From Flavobacterium saliperosum (GTDB taxonomy: Bacteria; Bacteroidota; Bacteroidia; Flavobacteriales; Flavobacteriaceae): 64,000 bases of DNA. The position numbers were made by a program, and so were the translations under genes. The stretch spans positions 131,424 through 195,423 of the forward strand of contig NZ_FMTY01000003.1 of NCBI RefSeq assembly GCF_900100625.1, read 5' to 3'. Under the pieces are notes generated by a model. That model did not search any database, was not told the origin of the DNA, and saw nothing but the letters and a program-made list of their open reading frames with translations. Of the stretch, positions 35,901-43,721 are shown piece by piece (position 1 is the first letter of the stretch; the number at the start of each line of letters is the position of its first letter).

Positions 35901-38128
35901 AGCGCAAGGTTACCGAATTGCGTTTTAAAAACATTTCCGATAATGTGCCCGGAATTCTGTTTCAATATCATTTGTATCCCGACGGAACCGACAATCTTTT
36001 TTATGTGAGCGGAGGAGCCGAAGAAGTTTGGGGTTGTACTGCTGAAGAAAGTATGAAGGATGTCGCAAAAATATGGGAAGGAATTATACAAGGAGGCGAT
36101 TTTGAGTCCGTTCGCCAGTCCATAACGGAGTCCGGGGAACAACTTACCCGTTGGCATTCCCGCTGGAAATATGTAAAACCAGACGGTAGTGTTCGATTTC
36201 ATGAAGGGTATGGAAACCCTCAAAAAATGACAGACGGCTCTATTGTTTGGGATTCTATCGTGATGGATATTACCGAAAAGCACGACCTGGAAGAATTGGC
36301 CGAGCGTATTTCAGTAATGGCACGAATAGGAAGCTGGGAGTTGGATATGGTCGATGGGGATACGAATGAGATGTATTGGTCGTTCATGACGCGTGAAATT
36401 CTGGAAGTTGCCCCTTCTTTTGAAACAACTCTTATACACGGATTTGATTTTTTTAAGGGAGATTACCGCGCTCAAATCGAAACTGCTGTCGCAAGACTGA
36501 TAGCGACCGGAGAGCCGTTTGATTTACAGTTGTTATTAACTACGGCAAAAGGGAATCCGCGATGGGTTCGCTGCATTGGCAAATCGGATCGCGTTGGGGA
36601 TCGATGCCTTAAAATTTTCGGAAGTTTGCAGGATATTCACAGTCAGAAAATTACCGAACTCGAATTGCAAAAATCGTTTGAAGAGCGCAATAACATTCTT
36701 GAAAGTATCGGTGATGCTTTTTTTGCGGTTGACAAGAACTGGACAGTTACCTATTGGAATAAAGAGGCGGAAAATGTTTTGAGCAGAAGACGAAAAGACG
36801 TATTGGGCAAATCGCTCTGGGATAGTTTTCCGGACGCAGTAGGACTTAAATTTTATACCGAGTATCATACCGCAATGCAAACCGGAGAAGTTTTGCATTT
36901 CGAGGAGCACTATCCTACCAGTAATCAATGGTTTGAAGTAAGTGTTTATCCTTCAGACGAAGGATTGTCGGTTTATTTCAAAGACGTAAGTATCCGAAAA
37001 ACAGCAGAAGAGGAGATTCGTCAAACGAATGAACGTTTTGAAAAAGTAACCGAGGCTACAAATGATGCCATTTGGGACTGGGACATCCAAAATAATACCT
37101 ATTACCGCAGTGAAGGTTTCGACAGGCTGTTTGGTTACAAGATAGAAAAAGACATCTCTTCCGATGAATTTTGGGAGCGTCATTTTTTGACTGATGACAT
37201 GAGCAGAATCGCAGGCAGCATCGATGAGGCCATAAATGACCCTAAAACCAGTCGTTGGGAAGCGGAATACAAGATTATAAAAAAGGATAAAAGTTCGGCT
37301 TATGTGATAGACAGAGGGGTTATTATCCGGAACAATAAGGGGAAAGCCCTACGAATGATAGGCGCTATGACGGACATAACGTATCGGAAAGAATATGAAG
37401 AATCCTTAAAAAGATTGAATACCCAGTTGGAGAAACAAACGAAAGAACTGATGATTTCCAATAAAGAATTAGAGCAGTTTGCTTATATCGCCTCACATGA
37501 TTTACAGGAACCGCTTCGCATGGTAACCAGTTTTTTAAATCAGTTGAAAAGGAAATACAATAATCAGCTGGATGAAAAAGCACATCAGTACATCCATTTT
37601 GCAGTTGACGGTTCTTTACGAATGCGACAGATTATTCTGGACATTTTAGAGTTTTCAAGAGTTGGGAAACACGAAGAAAATAAAGAAGTGATTGATTTGA
37701 ATCAAATTGTTGACGAAGTTTGCCAATTGCAGCATAGGCTAATCGAGGAAAAAGTAGCCCTGGTGCATTATGAGCATCTTCCAAGAATCACCTCTTACCG
37801 TTCTCCAATTTTGCAGGTATTCCAAAACCTGATTGGCAACGCGTTGAAATATTCCAAACCCAATGTGTCGGTAACCATTGAAGTGACCGCGAAAGAAACT
37901 AAAGATGAATGGGAGATTGCCATAATGGATAACGGTATCGGAATCAGTAAAGAGTATCACGAGAAAATTTTTATACTCTTTCAACGGCTTCATGTTGATG
38001 AGGAATACCGTGGAACAGGTATCGGTTTGGCTATTGTGAAGAAAATTTTAGATAATTTGGGAGGACGCATCTGGGTAGAATCAGAAGAAGGAGCAGGCAG
38101 TACTTTTTATTTTACGATTCCTAAATAA
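32912..38128 (+). CDS. Giant multi-PAS/GAF histidine kinase, C-terminal part of a split gene
   Basis: A protein of 1738 residues. The first ~38 residues are the second half of a PAS domain. Then follow PAS domains near 58-166 and 174-295, a GAF (about 305-465, with G-S-C-G-T-S-A), PAS (472-598), a second GAF (600-770) and six PAS domains from 770 to 1495. Two of these (near 885-1003 and 1127-1248) are internal duplicates, sharing A-T-G-E-P-F-D. The dimerisation domain has E-L-E-Q-F-A-Y-I-A-S-H-D-L-Q-E-P (His near 1527). The ATPase domain has N-L-I-G-N-A-L-K-Y, D-N-G-I-G-I and G-T-G-I-G-L-A. All catalytic boxes are intact. No membrane helix is seen, so it senses in the cytoplasm. Two more kinases follow at once. 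Confidence 0.92.
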   Translation: MPKRNDNTEIEKLILECETAKMFFAGEKASSYVVSLKDVTEQVDIQQRLAFSEKRFKALVQEGADMTAVVDQEGVYHYISPNYPDIVGYSEEDLLGKNAFDFIHPDDVVQIKEEFVRLFTERRVKSSIYRFQHKNGSWSFFQSTGSNLLNEETIQGIVINTVDITTLVHTRDALNRSNERFEILMKAGSESIWDYDLVRNEFFLSNGFKENFGIESKALGENHELIINHIHPSDSERVLACFRDVLEETDQEKWFCEYRLIKANGEVAYVKDQAVIMRGENGVAYRVVGALKDTTSEYFYHQFDLLEKEIMENSMSTDTDLRSILTTYIQKLEDFFPDIKASVMRIKDDTLQNLASPSLPSEYIQNIEGAMIGDNVGSCGTSAYLKEQIVVTDVFNDVRWDKFKSIAKKYGIKACWSYPILNANGAVIATFANYPSTNRMPNALEEHVIERSRRLISIFIEKFEYLKNIQKSNERYELINKASRDAIYEWDILSDIFYWNESFYTVFGYSKDTGVFRIADWANLMHPSDDQKLKEKWIAFLNDSGQNRWTKEFRFRKADGTYAYVEEIGHLIRDKYGKPLRMIGVLRDVSSVKLIEKQKQLQYQVSQFFKTENNLSETLSEVLKFLTIQGELQTAEIWLTSIDEKHLNVMSASRYAQTPDAALFFNESEDVIRFQSGEGLPGHVWKKGQVVIWDNIDENDLFARRTSAKKAGLKSAMGLPLFHKDKVAGVLLVCAGSKNFFTSSLVEQYEPLQYNLGDEIKRKQQEEEMFLLFHSAPEIMAIVSPDRYFVKVNPAFCNLLGYTEKELLEQPFDSFVHPNDLQKTNSDYSDAIAAQKRIYGSLNRYRTKSGNYRWISWTSSDTFGDEKFIFAYGRDMTEIVELQGLLENASKLSRVGGWEMDVVNDVQYWSPMTRVIHEVPDDFQPNLSTSINFYREDVRDKVMAYVANTIATGEPFDFEVPIITAKGKERWVRAIGNAEFFEGKCIRLYGSFQDIHERKVTELRFKNISDNVPGILFQYHLYPDGTDNLFYVSGGAEEVWGCTAEESMKDVAKIWEGIIQGGDFESVRQSITESGEQLTRWHSRWKYVKPDGSVRFHEGYGNPQKMTDGSIVWDSIVMDITEKHDLEELAERISVMARIGSWELDMVDGDTNEMYWSFMTREILEVAPSFETTLIHGFDFFKGDYRAQIETAVARLIATGEPFDLQLLLTTAKGNPRWVRCIGKSDRVGDRCLKIFGSLQDIHSQKITELELQKSFEERNNILESIGDAFFAVDKNWTVTYWNKEAENVLSRRRKDVLGKSLWDSFPDAVGLKFYTEYHTAMQTGEVLHFEEHYPTSNQWFEVSVYPSDEGLSVYFKDVSIRKTAEEEIRQTNERFEKVTEATNDAIWDWDIQNNTYYRSEGFDRLFGYKIEKDISSDEFWERHFLTDDMSRIAGSIDEAINDPKTSRWEAEYKIIKKDKSSAYVIDRGVIIRNNKGKALRMIGAMTDITYRKEYEESLKRLNTQLEKQTKELMISNKELEQFAYIASHDLQEPLRMVTSFLNQLKRKYNNQLDEKAHQYIHFAVDGSLRMRQIILDILEFSRVGKHEENKEVIDLNQIVDEVCQLQHRLIEEKVALVHYEHLPRITSYRSPILQVFQNLIGNALKYSKPNVSVTIEVTAKETKDEWEIAIMDNGIGISKEYHEKIFILFQRLHVDEEYRGTGIGLAIVKKILDNLGGRIWVESEEGAGSTFYFTIPK

Positions 38129-38136
38129 TTGTGCCT

Positions 38137-39777
38137 ATGAAATCATTTGTAATCTTAAGTGACCTTGTCCGGACGCGACCCAACCGAAATGCGTGGTTGG
38201 TTTTTATAGTGTCTTTACTAATTACACAAGGGATTGCCTATCGTATTTATACGGTTGAAAAAGAAAATGAATTCCTTCAGGTAAAACAGGAAGCCGGTCA
38301 TATTAAGAATAAATTTGAGAGTGCCCTTTATCAGAGTACCAATGCTTCCAGGATTATTGCGTTTCTCATTGAACGCAATCTCATCGATACTTATTTTGAA
38401 ACCGTGTCGGAGGAACTGATCAGTCAGAACAATCTTGTTGATGCGCTTCAGTTAGTTAAAGACAATAAAATCATCAAAACATACCCGTTAAAGGGAAATG
38501 AGGTAACCATAGGGTATTCGGTTCTCCGGGATTCTTTTCATCGTAAAGAGGCGCTTAAGGCCTTAAAGCGAAGGGAACTTTATTTTGAAGGTCCGATTAA
38601 ACTAAAGCAAGGTGGTGTGGGCATCGTAGGAAGATTGCCGGTTTACCGGAATAAGGTGTTTTGGGGCTTTTCGGCTGTGATTATCCGAAAGGAAACTTTG
38701 CTTCACGCTATTGGGATCGACAGTACGGGAAAGAACGATACTTACAGCTATCAGCTTGTGAAATCGGAAAGAGAAAGTAGCAACTCGGATTTCATGTTTA
38801 ACGATCTGTATGATTACAAAAGCGGAATTTTTTACAAAGAACATGTGAAAATTGGCGACTGGGAGGTTTATGCCAAATTAAACAACCCGCATTACCTGGA
38901 TCGGGCCTTACAGTTTTCCTTCCTGGGCCTATTATTTTCATTTCTGTTTACTCTTTTTATGTGGCATCTTTCTGTGCAGCCTCAAAAGCTGAAACTGCTT
39001 GTAGAGAAAAAAACCAAAGCCCTCGATCGGCTTAACCGTGAATTAGAAGACAGGGCCCATGAACTTACCGCGTCCAATAAGGAATTGGAGCAATTTGCCT
39101 ACATTGCTTCACACGATCTTCAGGAGCCCCTTCGTATGGTGTCGGCGTATTTAACACAAATCGAACGAAAATACTTTCATGTTTTGGATGAAAATGGAAA
39201 AAAATACATTTATTTTGCTGTAGAAGGCGCAAAGCGTATGCGTTCCATAATATTGGATGTGTTGGAATTTTCAAGGGTTGGTAAATATGTTGAAAAGCAG
39301 GAGAAAATCGATTTGAATCAATTGCTGGATGAGGTTTGTATGGGACTTCAAAAAACAATTGAAGAAAAACGAGCGGTTATTTCCTATGGCGTATTACCGG
39401 AGATTGTTTCCCATCGTTACCCTATGTTGCAGGTATTTCAGAATTTGATTGGCAATTCGCTTAAATATTGTGAAGGAGGCAGATCTCCTGTAATTCGGGT
39501 TTCAGTGGTTCGACATCATGATGAATGGCTTTTTTCCGTAAAAGATAACGGCATCGGTATCGATAAGGAATATGCCGAAAAAATATTTGTGATTTTTCAA
39601 CGCCTGCATTCCAAAGATCAGTATTCGGGTTCGGGATTGGGCTTAGCAATCGTTAAGAAAATAATAAACAACCTTGGTGGAGCTGTGTGGCTGGAGTCTG
39701 AAGTTGGTTTTGGAAGTACTTTTTACTTTACGTTGCCTTATAAAAATGATATACAGAACAAATCCGTTATAGCATGA
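38137..39777 (+). CDS. Membrane histidine kinase with CHASE-like periplasmic sensor
   Basis: A protein of 546 residues from ATG 38137; a GTG two codons earlier is possible. One membrane helix lies near 20-38. A periplasmic domain of about 230 residues follows, with R-D-S-F-H-R-K-E-A-L and V-G-I-V-G-R-L-P-V-Y, typical of CHASE-type ligand domains. The second helix is near 265-285. The cytoplasmic part has a coiled linker, the dimerisation domain (A-S-H-D-L-Q-E-P-L-R-M-V) and a complete ATPase domain (N-L-I-G-N-S-L-K-Y, D-N-G-I-G-I, G-S-G-L-G-L-A). The kinase core closely resembles those of both neighbours, so the three arose by duplication. The gene starts 8 bases after the giant kinase and overlaps the next by four. 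Confidence 0.92.
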   Translation: MKSFVILSDLVRTRPNRNAWLVFIVSLLITQGIAYRIYTVEKENEFLQVKQEAGHIKNKFESALYQSTNASRIIAFLIERNLIDTYFETVSEELISQNNLVDALQLVKDNKIIKTYPLKGNEVTIGYSVLRDSFHRKEALKALKRRELYFEGPIKLKQGGVGIVGRLPVYRNKVFWGFSAVIIRKETLLHAIGIDSTGKNDTYSYQLVKSERESSNSDFMFNDLYDYKSGIFYKEHVKIGDWEVYAKLNNPHYLDRALQFSFLGLLFSFLFTLFMWHLSVQPQKLKLLVEKKTKALDRLNRELEDRAHELTASNKELEQFAYIASHDLQEPLRMVSAYLTQIERKYFHVLDENGKKYIYFAVEGAKRMRSIILDVLEFSRVGKYVEKQEKIDLNQLLDEVCMGLQKTIEEKRAVISYGVLPEIVSHRYPMLQVFQNLIGNSLKYCEGGRSPVIRVSVVRHHDEWLFSVKDNGIGIDKEYAEKIFVIFQRLHSKDQYSGSGLGLAIVKKIINNLGGAVWLESEVGFGSTFYFTLPYKNDIQNKSVIA

Positions 39778-40715
39778 GAATAAAACCTGAAATGAAAATA
39801 ACACTGATTTATTTAGTATCGGGTGTTTTGTGGATTTTGATCAGCGATCGGTTTCTGCTTCTTTTTTTTAGCAATTATGAGCTCAAAAAGCTCACCTATC
39901 TCCAAACCATTAAAGGATTTTTTTATGTCACTTCAACAGCCTTACTCCTTTACATGCTGTTAAAGCGGCAATACAAAATCATTAATGCAAAGGTAGCGCA
40001 GCTGGAACAATATACACAAGAACTGGAATTTTCCAATAAGGAACTCGAACAGTTTGCGTATGTTGCTTCCCACGATCTCCAGGAACCATTACGGATGGTT
40101 ATCAGCTTTATTTCTAAACTGGAAGCCGAGTACAAGGAAAAATTTGATGAAAAAGGGAAGCAGTATATTGGTTTTGCCGTGTCGGGCGCCAAACGAATGC
40201 GAACCTTGATTCTTGATTTGCTCGAGTATTCCAAAATCGGGAAAGAGAACCAAAAAAACGAAACCATAGATGTGAGTCAAATTGCGAAAGAGGTTTTTTT
40301 GCTTCATCACGAATCGATTACCCGTAAAAATGCCCAAATGCGTTTGCAGGAACTCCCAATAATTTATTCTGATTCTTCAGCGGTGTTTCAAATATTCTAT
40401 CAGCTTATAGGGAATGCGCTTAAATATACCAAGGATACCGTTTTGCCATCCATAACCATTGCAGCGGAAGAGACAAATCAGGAATGGGTTTTTTCTGTTG
40501 CTGATAATGGGATTGGAATAGAGAAGCAGTATTTTAAGAAAATTTTCCTTCTTTTTCAACGGCTGCACAGTAGTGAAGAATTCAATGGAAACGGAATAGG
40601 ATTGGCTATCGTTAAAAAAAATGTAGACAAACTTAAGGGGCGAATATGGTTGGTTTCTGAAAAAGACAAAGGGACTACTTTTTATTTTTCATTAAAAAAG
40701 AAGCTTTTGCCATAA
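39774..40715 (+). CDS. Short two-helix histidine kinase
   Basis: A protein of 313 residues. The N-terminal ~70 residues form two membrane helices with the familiar G-V-L-W-I-L-I-S-D-R motif and L-Q-T-I-K-G-F-F-Y-V-T-S-T-A-L-L-L-Y. A short coiled linker leads to S-N-K-E-L-E-Q-F-A-Y-V-A-S-H-D-L-Q-E-P (His near 103) and a full ATPase domain (D-N-G-I-G-I, G-N-G-I-G-L-A). There is no separate sensor domain, so input comes through the membrane helices or a partner. It overlaps the CHASE-like kinase gene by four bases (ATGA). Confidence 0.92.
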   Translation: MRIKPEMKITLIYLVSGVLWILISDRFLLLFFSNYELKKLTYLQTIKGFFYVTSTALLLYMLLKRQYKIINAKVAQLEQYTQELEFSNKELEQFAYVASHDLQEPLRMVISFISKLEAEYKEKFDEKGKQYIGFAVSGAKRMRTLILDLLEYSKIGKENQKNETIDVSQIAKEVFLLHHESITRKNAQMRLQELPIIYSDSSAVFQIFYQLIGNALKYTKDTVLPSITIAAEETNQEWVFSVADNGIGIEKQYFKKIFLLFQRLHSSEEFNGNGIGLAIVKKNVDKLKGRIWLVSEKDKGTTFYFSLKKKLLP

Positions 40716-40771
40716 TTGGATTTATGAAAAAAGAGAAGTGAAACCTTTCGGAGATTTAATTTCAGCAGAAT

Positions 40772-40790
40772 TAAATTTGTGCTAAATTTG
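40772..40790 (+). promoter_or_regulatory. Two tandem TAnnTTTG motifs before the receiver gene
   Basis: TAAATTTG occurs twice, at 40772-40779 and 40783-40790, 11 bases apart. Either could serve as the -7 element of a promoter for the receiver genes starting at 40862, with a leader of about 65-80 bases. Confidence 0.5.
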
Positions 40791-40861
40791 TTACTTGCAG
40801 TATTGTTTTGCGTAAAAAAAAGGTTTATTAACCGAATTCGTCAAAATTAAAAAATAGAGGA

Positions 40862-41293
40862 ATGAAATCAGTAAATATTTTATTAGTGGAAGACAATGAA
40901 GGGGATATCGTTCTAACCATAGAAGCTTTAGAGGAAAGTAAAATCATAAACAACATTAATGTAGTACGCAACGGAAAAGAGGCTATCGATTATGTCTTTA
41001 ACGAAGGAAAGTATAAGGAAGTCTCTCCGCCGGATCTTATATTGTTAGATGTGAATTTGCCTCTCAAAAGCGGTCACGAAGTACTCACGGTAATTAAAGG
41101 GGATGAGAGAACCAAACACATTCCGGTTATCATGCTTACCACTTCGTCTTCTGAACGAGATATTAATCTTTCATATAAGCATTATGTGAATTGTTATATT
41201 ACCAAACCCGTAGATTTAACAGATTTTTTCGAAGCTGTTACCAGTATTGAGCAATTTTGGTTTAATATTGTAAAATTACCTGTCAGAAAATAG
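40862..41293 (+). CDS. Rcp1-type single-domain response regulator
   Basis: A protein of 143 residues. Acidic pair in L-L-V-E-D-N-E-G-D, acceptor Asp in L-I-L-L-D-V-N-L-P-L-K-S-G, Thr in M-L-T-T-S-S and Lys in I-T-K-P-V-D. The E-D-N-x-G-D start, the long loop before L-D-V-N-L-P and the W-F-N-I-V-K-L-P end are those of Rcp1-like receivers, which often partner with phytochrome or multi-PAS kinases. The three kinases directly upstream are its probable phosphate donors. It lies five bases before the next gene. Confidence 0.93.
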   Translation: MKSVNILLVEDNEGDIVLTIEALEESKIINNINVVRNGKEAIDYVFNEGKYKEVSPPDLILLDVNLPLKSGHEVLTVIKGDERTKHIPVIMLTTSSSERDINLSYKHYVNCYITKPVDLTDFFEAVTSIEQFWFNIVKLPVRK

Positions 41294-41298
41294 GACTA

Positions 41299-42288
41299 AT
41301 GCATAAGGATAGAAAAAAGTATACCATAATTGTAGTTGAAGATAATGCCGGTGATTTCTTTCTCCTGCAGGACTATTTGGATGAAATGATACTTACTCCG
41401 GAAATCATTCATGTGGCATCCTTTAAGGAATTGGATTCCTATCTAGCTTCGAATTCTAAAGAAATTGATATTGTACTTCTGGATTTAAGTCTTCCGGATA
41501 AAAGAGGCGAAGAGCTTATCAAAGAGACCCTGAAAATCGTGGGTACCACACCTACGGTTGTGCTTACCGGCTATCCTGATTTTTCTTTCGCGGTAAAGTC
41601 CCTTGGTTTGGGTATTTCTGATTATCTCCTCAAAGATGATTTAAGCGCCGCCACATTGTATAAAAGCATTCTTTACAATATTGAGCGGAATAAAAATCTG
41701 GTCAAATTGAAAGAATCGGAGCACCGTTATTCGGATTTGTTCCACCTGAGTCCGCAACCCATGTGGGTATGTGATGCTGAAAATTTCCAATTCCTTGATG
41801 TGAATCTGTCGGCAGTAAATCATTATGGTTATACTACAGAGGAGTTTCAGAACATGGTCGTAGGGGATATTGAATTTGATGACACCGAAACGGATTTGTC
41901 TTCCGATCCGATTCCCGGAAATTTCGAAGATGTTTACAAGCATAAGAAAAAGAACGGTGAAGTCGTATATGTGGCTATCCGGAGTAATACCATTCCTTAT
42001 AAAGGGCGTGAGGCTAAGGTGGTTTTGGTGAACGACATAACTGAAAGTTTAAGGCATCTGAAAGCTATCGAACAACAAAACGAACGGCTTATGGAAATTG
42101 CATGGACCCAATCCCATGAGGTTCGCGCCCCATTAGCGCGAATAATGGGACTTATTCAGTTGATTTCCGATGCGCAAACCCCTGTTGAGGAAAAATTGGA
42201 AATGCTTTCACATGTTATGGATTCGGCTAACGAATTAGATGGAATCATCCGAAAAATTGTTAAACAGTCTAAGTCAATCTTTCCATAA
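41299..42288 (+). CDS. Receiver-PAS protein with dimerisation domain but no ATPase domain
   Basis: A protein of 329 residues. It starts with a receiver domain (V-V-E-D-N-A-G-D, acceptor in V-L-L-D-L-S-L-P, V-L-T-G-Y, L-L-K-D-D) up to about 125. A PAS domain follows (about 140-255, L-F-H-L-S-P-Q-P-M-W-V-C-D to V-N-D-I-T-E-S). The last segment has W-T-Q-S-H-E-V-R-A-P-L-A-R-I-M-G-L and ends at K-Q-S-K-S-I-F-P. That is a phospho-accepting helix pair without the ATPase half. I recall this truncated architecture as recurrent in Flavobacterium, so it may be a designed phosphorelay middle piece and not a broken kinase. It lies between two single-domain receivers. Confidence 0.88.
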   Translation: MHKDRKKYTIIVVEDNAGDFFLLQDYLDEMILTPEIIHVASFKELDSYLASNSKEIDIVLLDLSLPDKRGEELIKETLKIVGTTPTVVLTGYPDFSFAVKSLGLGISDYLLKDDLSAATLYKSILYNIERNKNLVKLKESEHRYSDLFHLSPQPMWVCDAENFQFLDVNLSAVNHYGYTTEEFQNMVVGDIEFDDTETDLSSDPIPGNFEDVYKHKKKNGEVVYVAIRSNTIPYKGREAKVVLVNDITESLRHLKAIEQQNERLMEIAWTQSHEVRAPLARIMGLIQLISDAQTPVEEKLEMLSHVMDSANELDGIIRKIVKQSKSIFP

Positions 42289-42300
42289 TATACATTGCCT

Positions 42301-42690
42301 ATGTCAAAACAACATGTCTTTTTCGTTGATGATGACCTTATCGCTATTATGATTTTAAAAAAGGTATTGGAAAAGTGTGATCTGCATGCTTCATCTTTAT
42401 CTTTTAAAAATGGTAAAGAAGCGTTGGATTATTTTCAAAGCAACTATTCTTCAACCGATCATTATGTGATTTTCTTGGATATCAACATGCCGGTAATGAA
42501 TGGATGGGAATTTTTAGACGCTCTTAGTGCGTTTACTGTTCCCGAAAAGACAACCGTTTTTTTGGTAACTTCTTCCGTTGATGAAGCGGATATAATACGC
42601 GCAAAGCAATATCCTTTTGTGTCGCGTTTTTTGTCGAAACCGGTTTCGGTTGCTACTGTAAATGAGTTGAAAGTGATGTTTAACGATTAA
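42301..42690 (+). CDS. Single-domain response regulator
   Basis: A protein of 129 residues from ATG 42301; the TTG two codons earlier is a poorer choice. Receiver signature complete: F-F-V-D-D-D-L, acceptor Asp in V-I-F-L-D-I-N-M-P-V-M-N-G, V-T-S-S-V and L-S-K-P-V. It follows the receiver-PAS-dimerisation gene by 12 bases and could take phosphate from its His. Last gene of the second signalling block. Confidence 0.92.
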   Translation: MSKQHVFFVDDDLIAIMILKKVLEKCDLHASSLSFKNGKEALDYFQSNYSSTDHYVIFLDINMPVMNGWEFLDALSAFTVPEKTTVFLVTSSVDEADIIRAKQYPFVSRFLSKPVSVATVNELKVMFND

Positions 42691-42731
42691 AGGAAAATAC
42701 AAACACTTGTTGTTGCCCCTTTGCTTTTTTT

Positions 42732-43490
42732 TTATGCTTTGAAGCAGGTAATAATGGTAATTGTGTTGTTTTTTCGGTGCAATGGCTTTAGTTTTCTTCG
42801 TTCCTGAATTGCAAACCCAATAAATAAGAAGCTGATTTTCCAGTTGTTTCCGTTAGGGATTTCCGTTTGGAGTGTTACGGTGCCGTTATGACACTTTTTA
42901 AATGTTACCTCTTCGCTATAGTTTGTAGTGAAACCTTCGTTTACCGGGTCCCAATCGGCCGTAGCCATTTGCAACTGAACATGGGTGGCTTCATCTGAGG
43001 GCCATTTTATATGGTTTTCGGGCTTGAAATCCTTAATCCGAATGGTGTTCTTATCCGGCAAGTATTCAAAAACCGTTTTCAGTGTTTGGTGTAAGGGGCA
43101 GTTTTTGTTCCCTTCGAATCCGATGAGAATTTCGGGAATGTGTTCCGATTTGAGTCCTTCTTCGAGAGTTCTGGCACCTTTTGGGTTTACGGTATCTTCT
43201 TCAAGTATTTCCGAAAGCAATTTAATGCTTCTTCCGGCAAAACTTCCGTCTTTGGCTTTTCTAAAAAGTTGTGCTGCCACTTGCCGGAAACTTTGGGATT
43301 TTTTGGAGCAATAACCCCATTCCTTCCCGTGGTTGCGGATTCGGTCGAATATGGGGTTGTTTTTGAATTCTTCTTTGGTAACTCCGGTTTTACCTTTTAA
43401 GCGAGCGTAGTTGTTGCCGTCTTCGGTTACTACGAAATTGATGTCGTCCAAGGTTCCTGATATTTTAAAAGGCGCGAGTACTTTTGCCAT
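42732..43490 (-). CDS. Conserved-looking hypothetical protein
   Basis: A soluble protein of 252 residues that I do not recognise, without signal peptide or membrane helix. The N-terminal part is charged (I-S-G-T-L-D-D-I-N-F-V-V-T-E-D, K-G-K-T-G-V-T). The middle has a helical block with R-N-H-G-K-E-W-G-Y-C. The C-terminal half alternates polar and hydrophobic residues as in a beta domain (V-Q-L-Q-M-A-T-A-D-W, V-T-L-Q-T-E-I-P). It is convergent with the receiver operon and sits alone between signalling block and second glycan locus. Codon use looks like that of its neighbours, so it is probably a genuine resident gene. Confidence 0.8.
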   Translation of the reverse strand: MAKVLAPFKISGTLDDINFVVTEDGNNYARLKGKTGVTKEEFKNNPIFDRIRNHGKEWGYCSKKSQSFRQVAAQLFRKAKDGSFAGRSIKLLSEILEEDTVNPKGARTLEEGLKSEHIPEILIGFEGNKNCPLHQTLKTVFEYLPDKNTIRIKDFKPENHIKWPSDEATHVQLQMATADWDPVNEGFTTNYSEEVTFKKCHNGTVTLQTEIPNGNNWKISFLFIGFAIQERRKLKPLHRKNNTITIITCFKA

Positions 43491-43662
43491 TTTTCTTTTT
43501 TGTAGTAAAAGTAGTAAAAATATGATTGTTTTTGAAGTGGGTGGGATTTGTGGATTCGGTTATTTGGAATTGCAGTTCCAAGTGAATTTGTTGCCGGTTT
43601 TACATCGAAATCGGTATTATCGTTTACGGAAATGAATTAAAGGTTATTTTACAAGGCTTAAA

Positions 43663-43693
43663 TTTGGTCTGTTCCTAAAATAGTTTAATTTTG
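43663..43693 (+). promoter_or_regulatory. Full Bacteroidota promoter before the second polysaccharide locus
   Basis: TTTG at 43663-43666 (-33 element) and TAATTTTG at 43686-43693 (-7 element) are separated by 19 bases, which fits the consensus well. Transcription would start near 43700, about 22 bases before ATG 43722. This is the clearest promoter of the window and marks the head of the ABC-transporter glycan operon. Confidence 0.7.
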
Positions 43694-43721
43694 AAAGCTT
43701 ATTAGATACGGATTGATATTG

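Noticed and set aside
35564..36283. 239-codon open frame on the minus strand
   Set aside because: Antisense to the PAS domains of the giant kinase; composition follows from the opposite strand.
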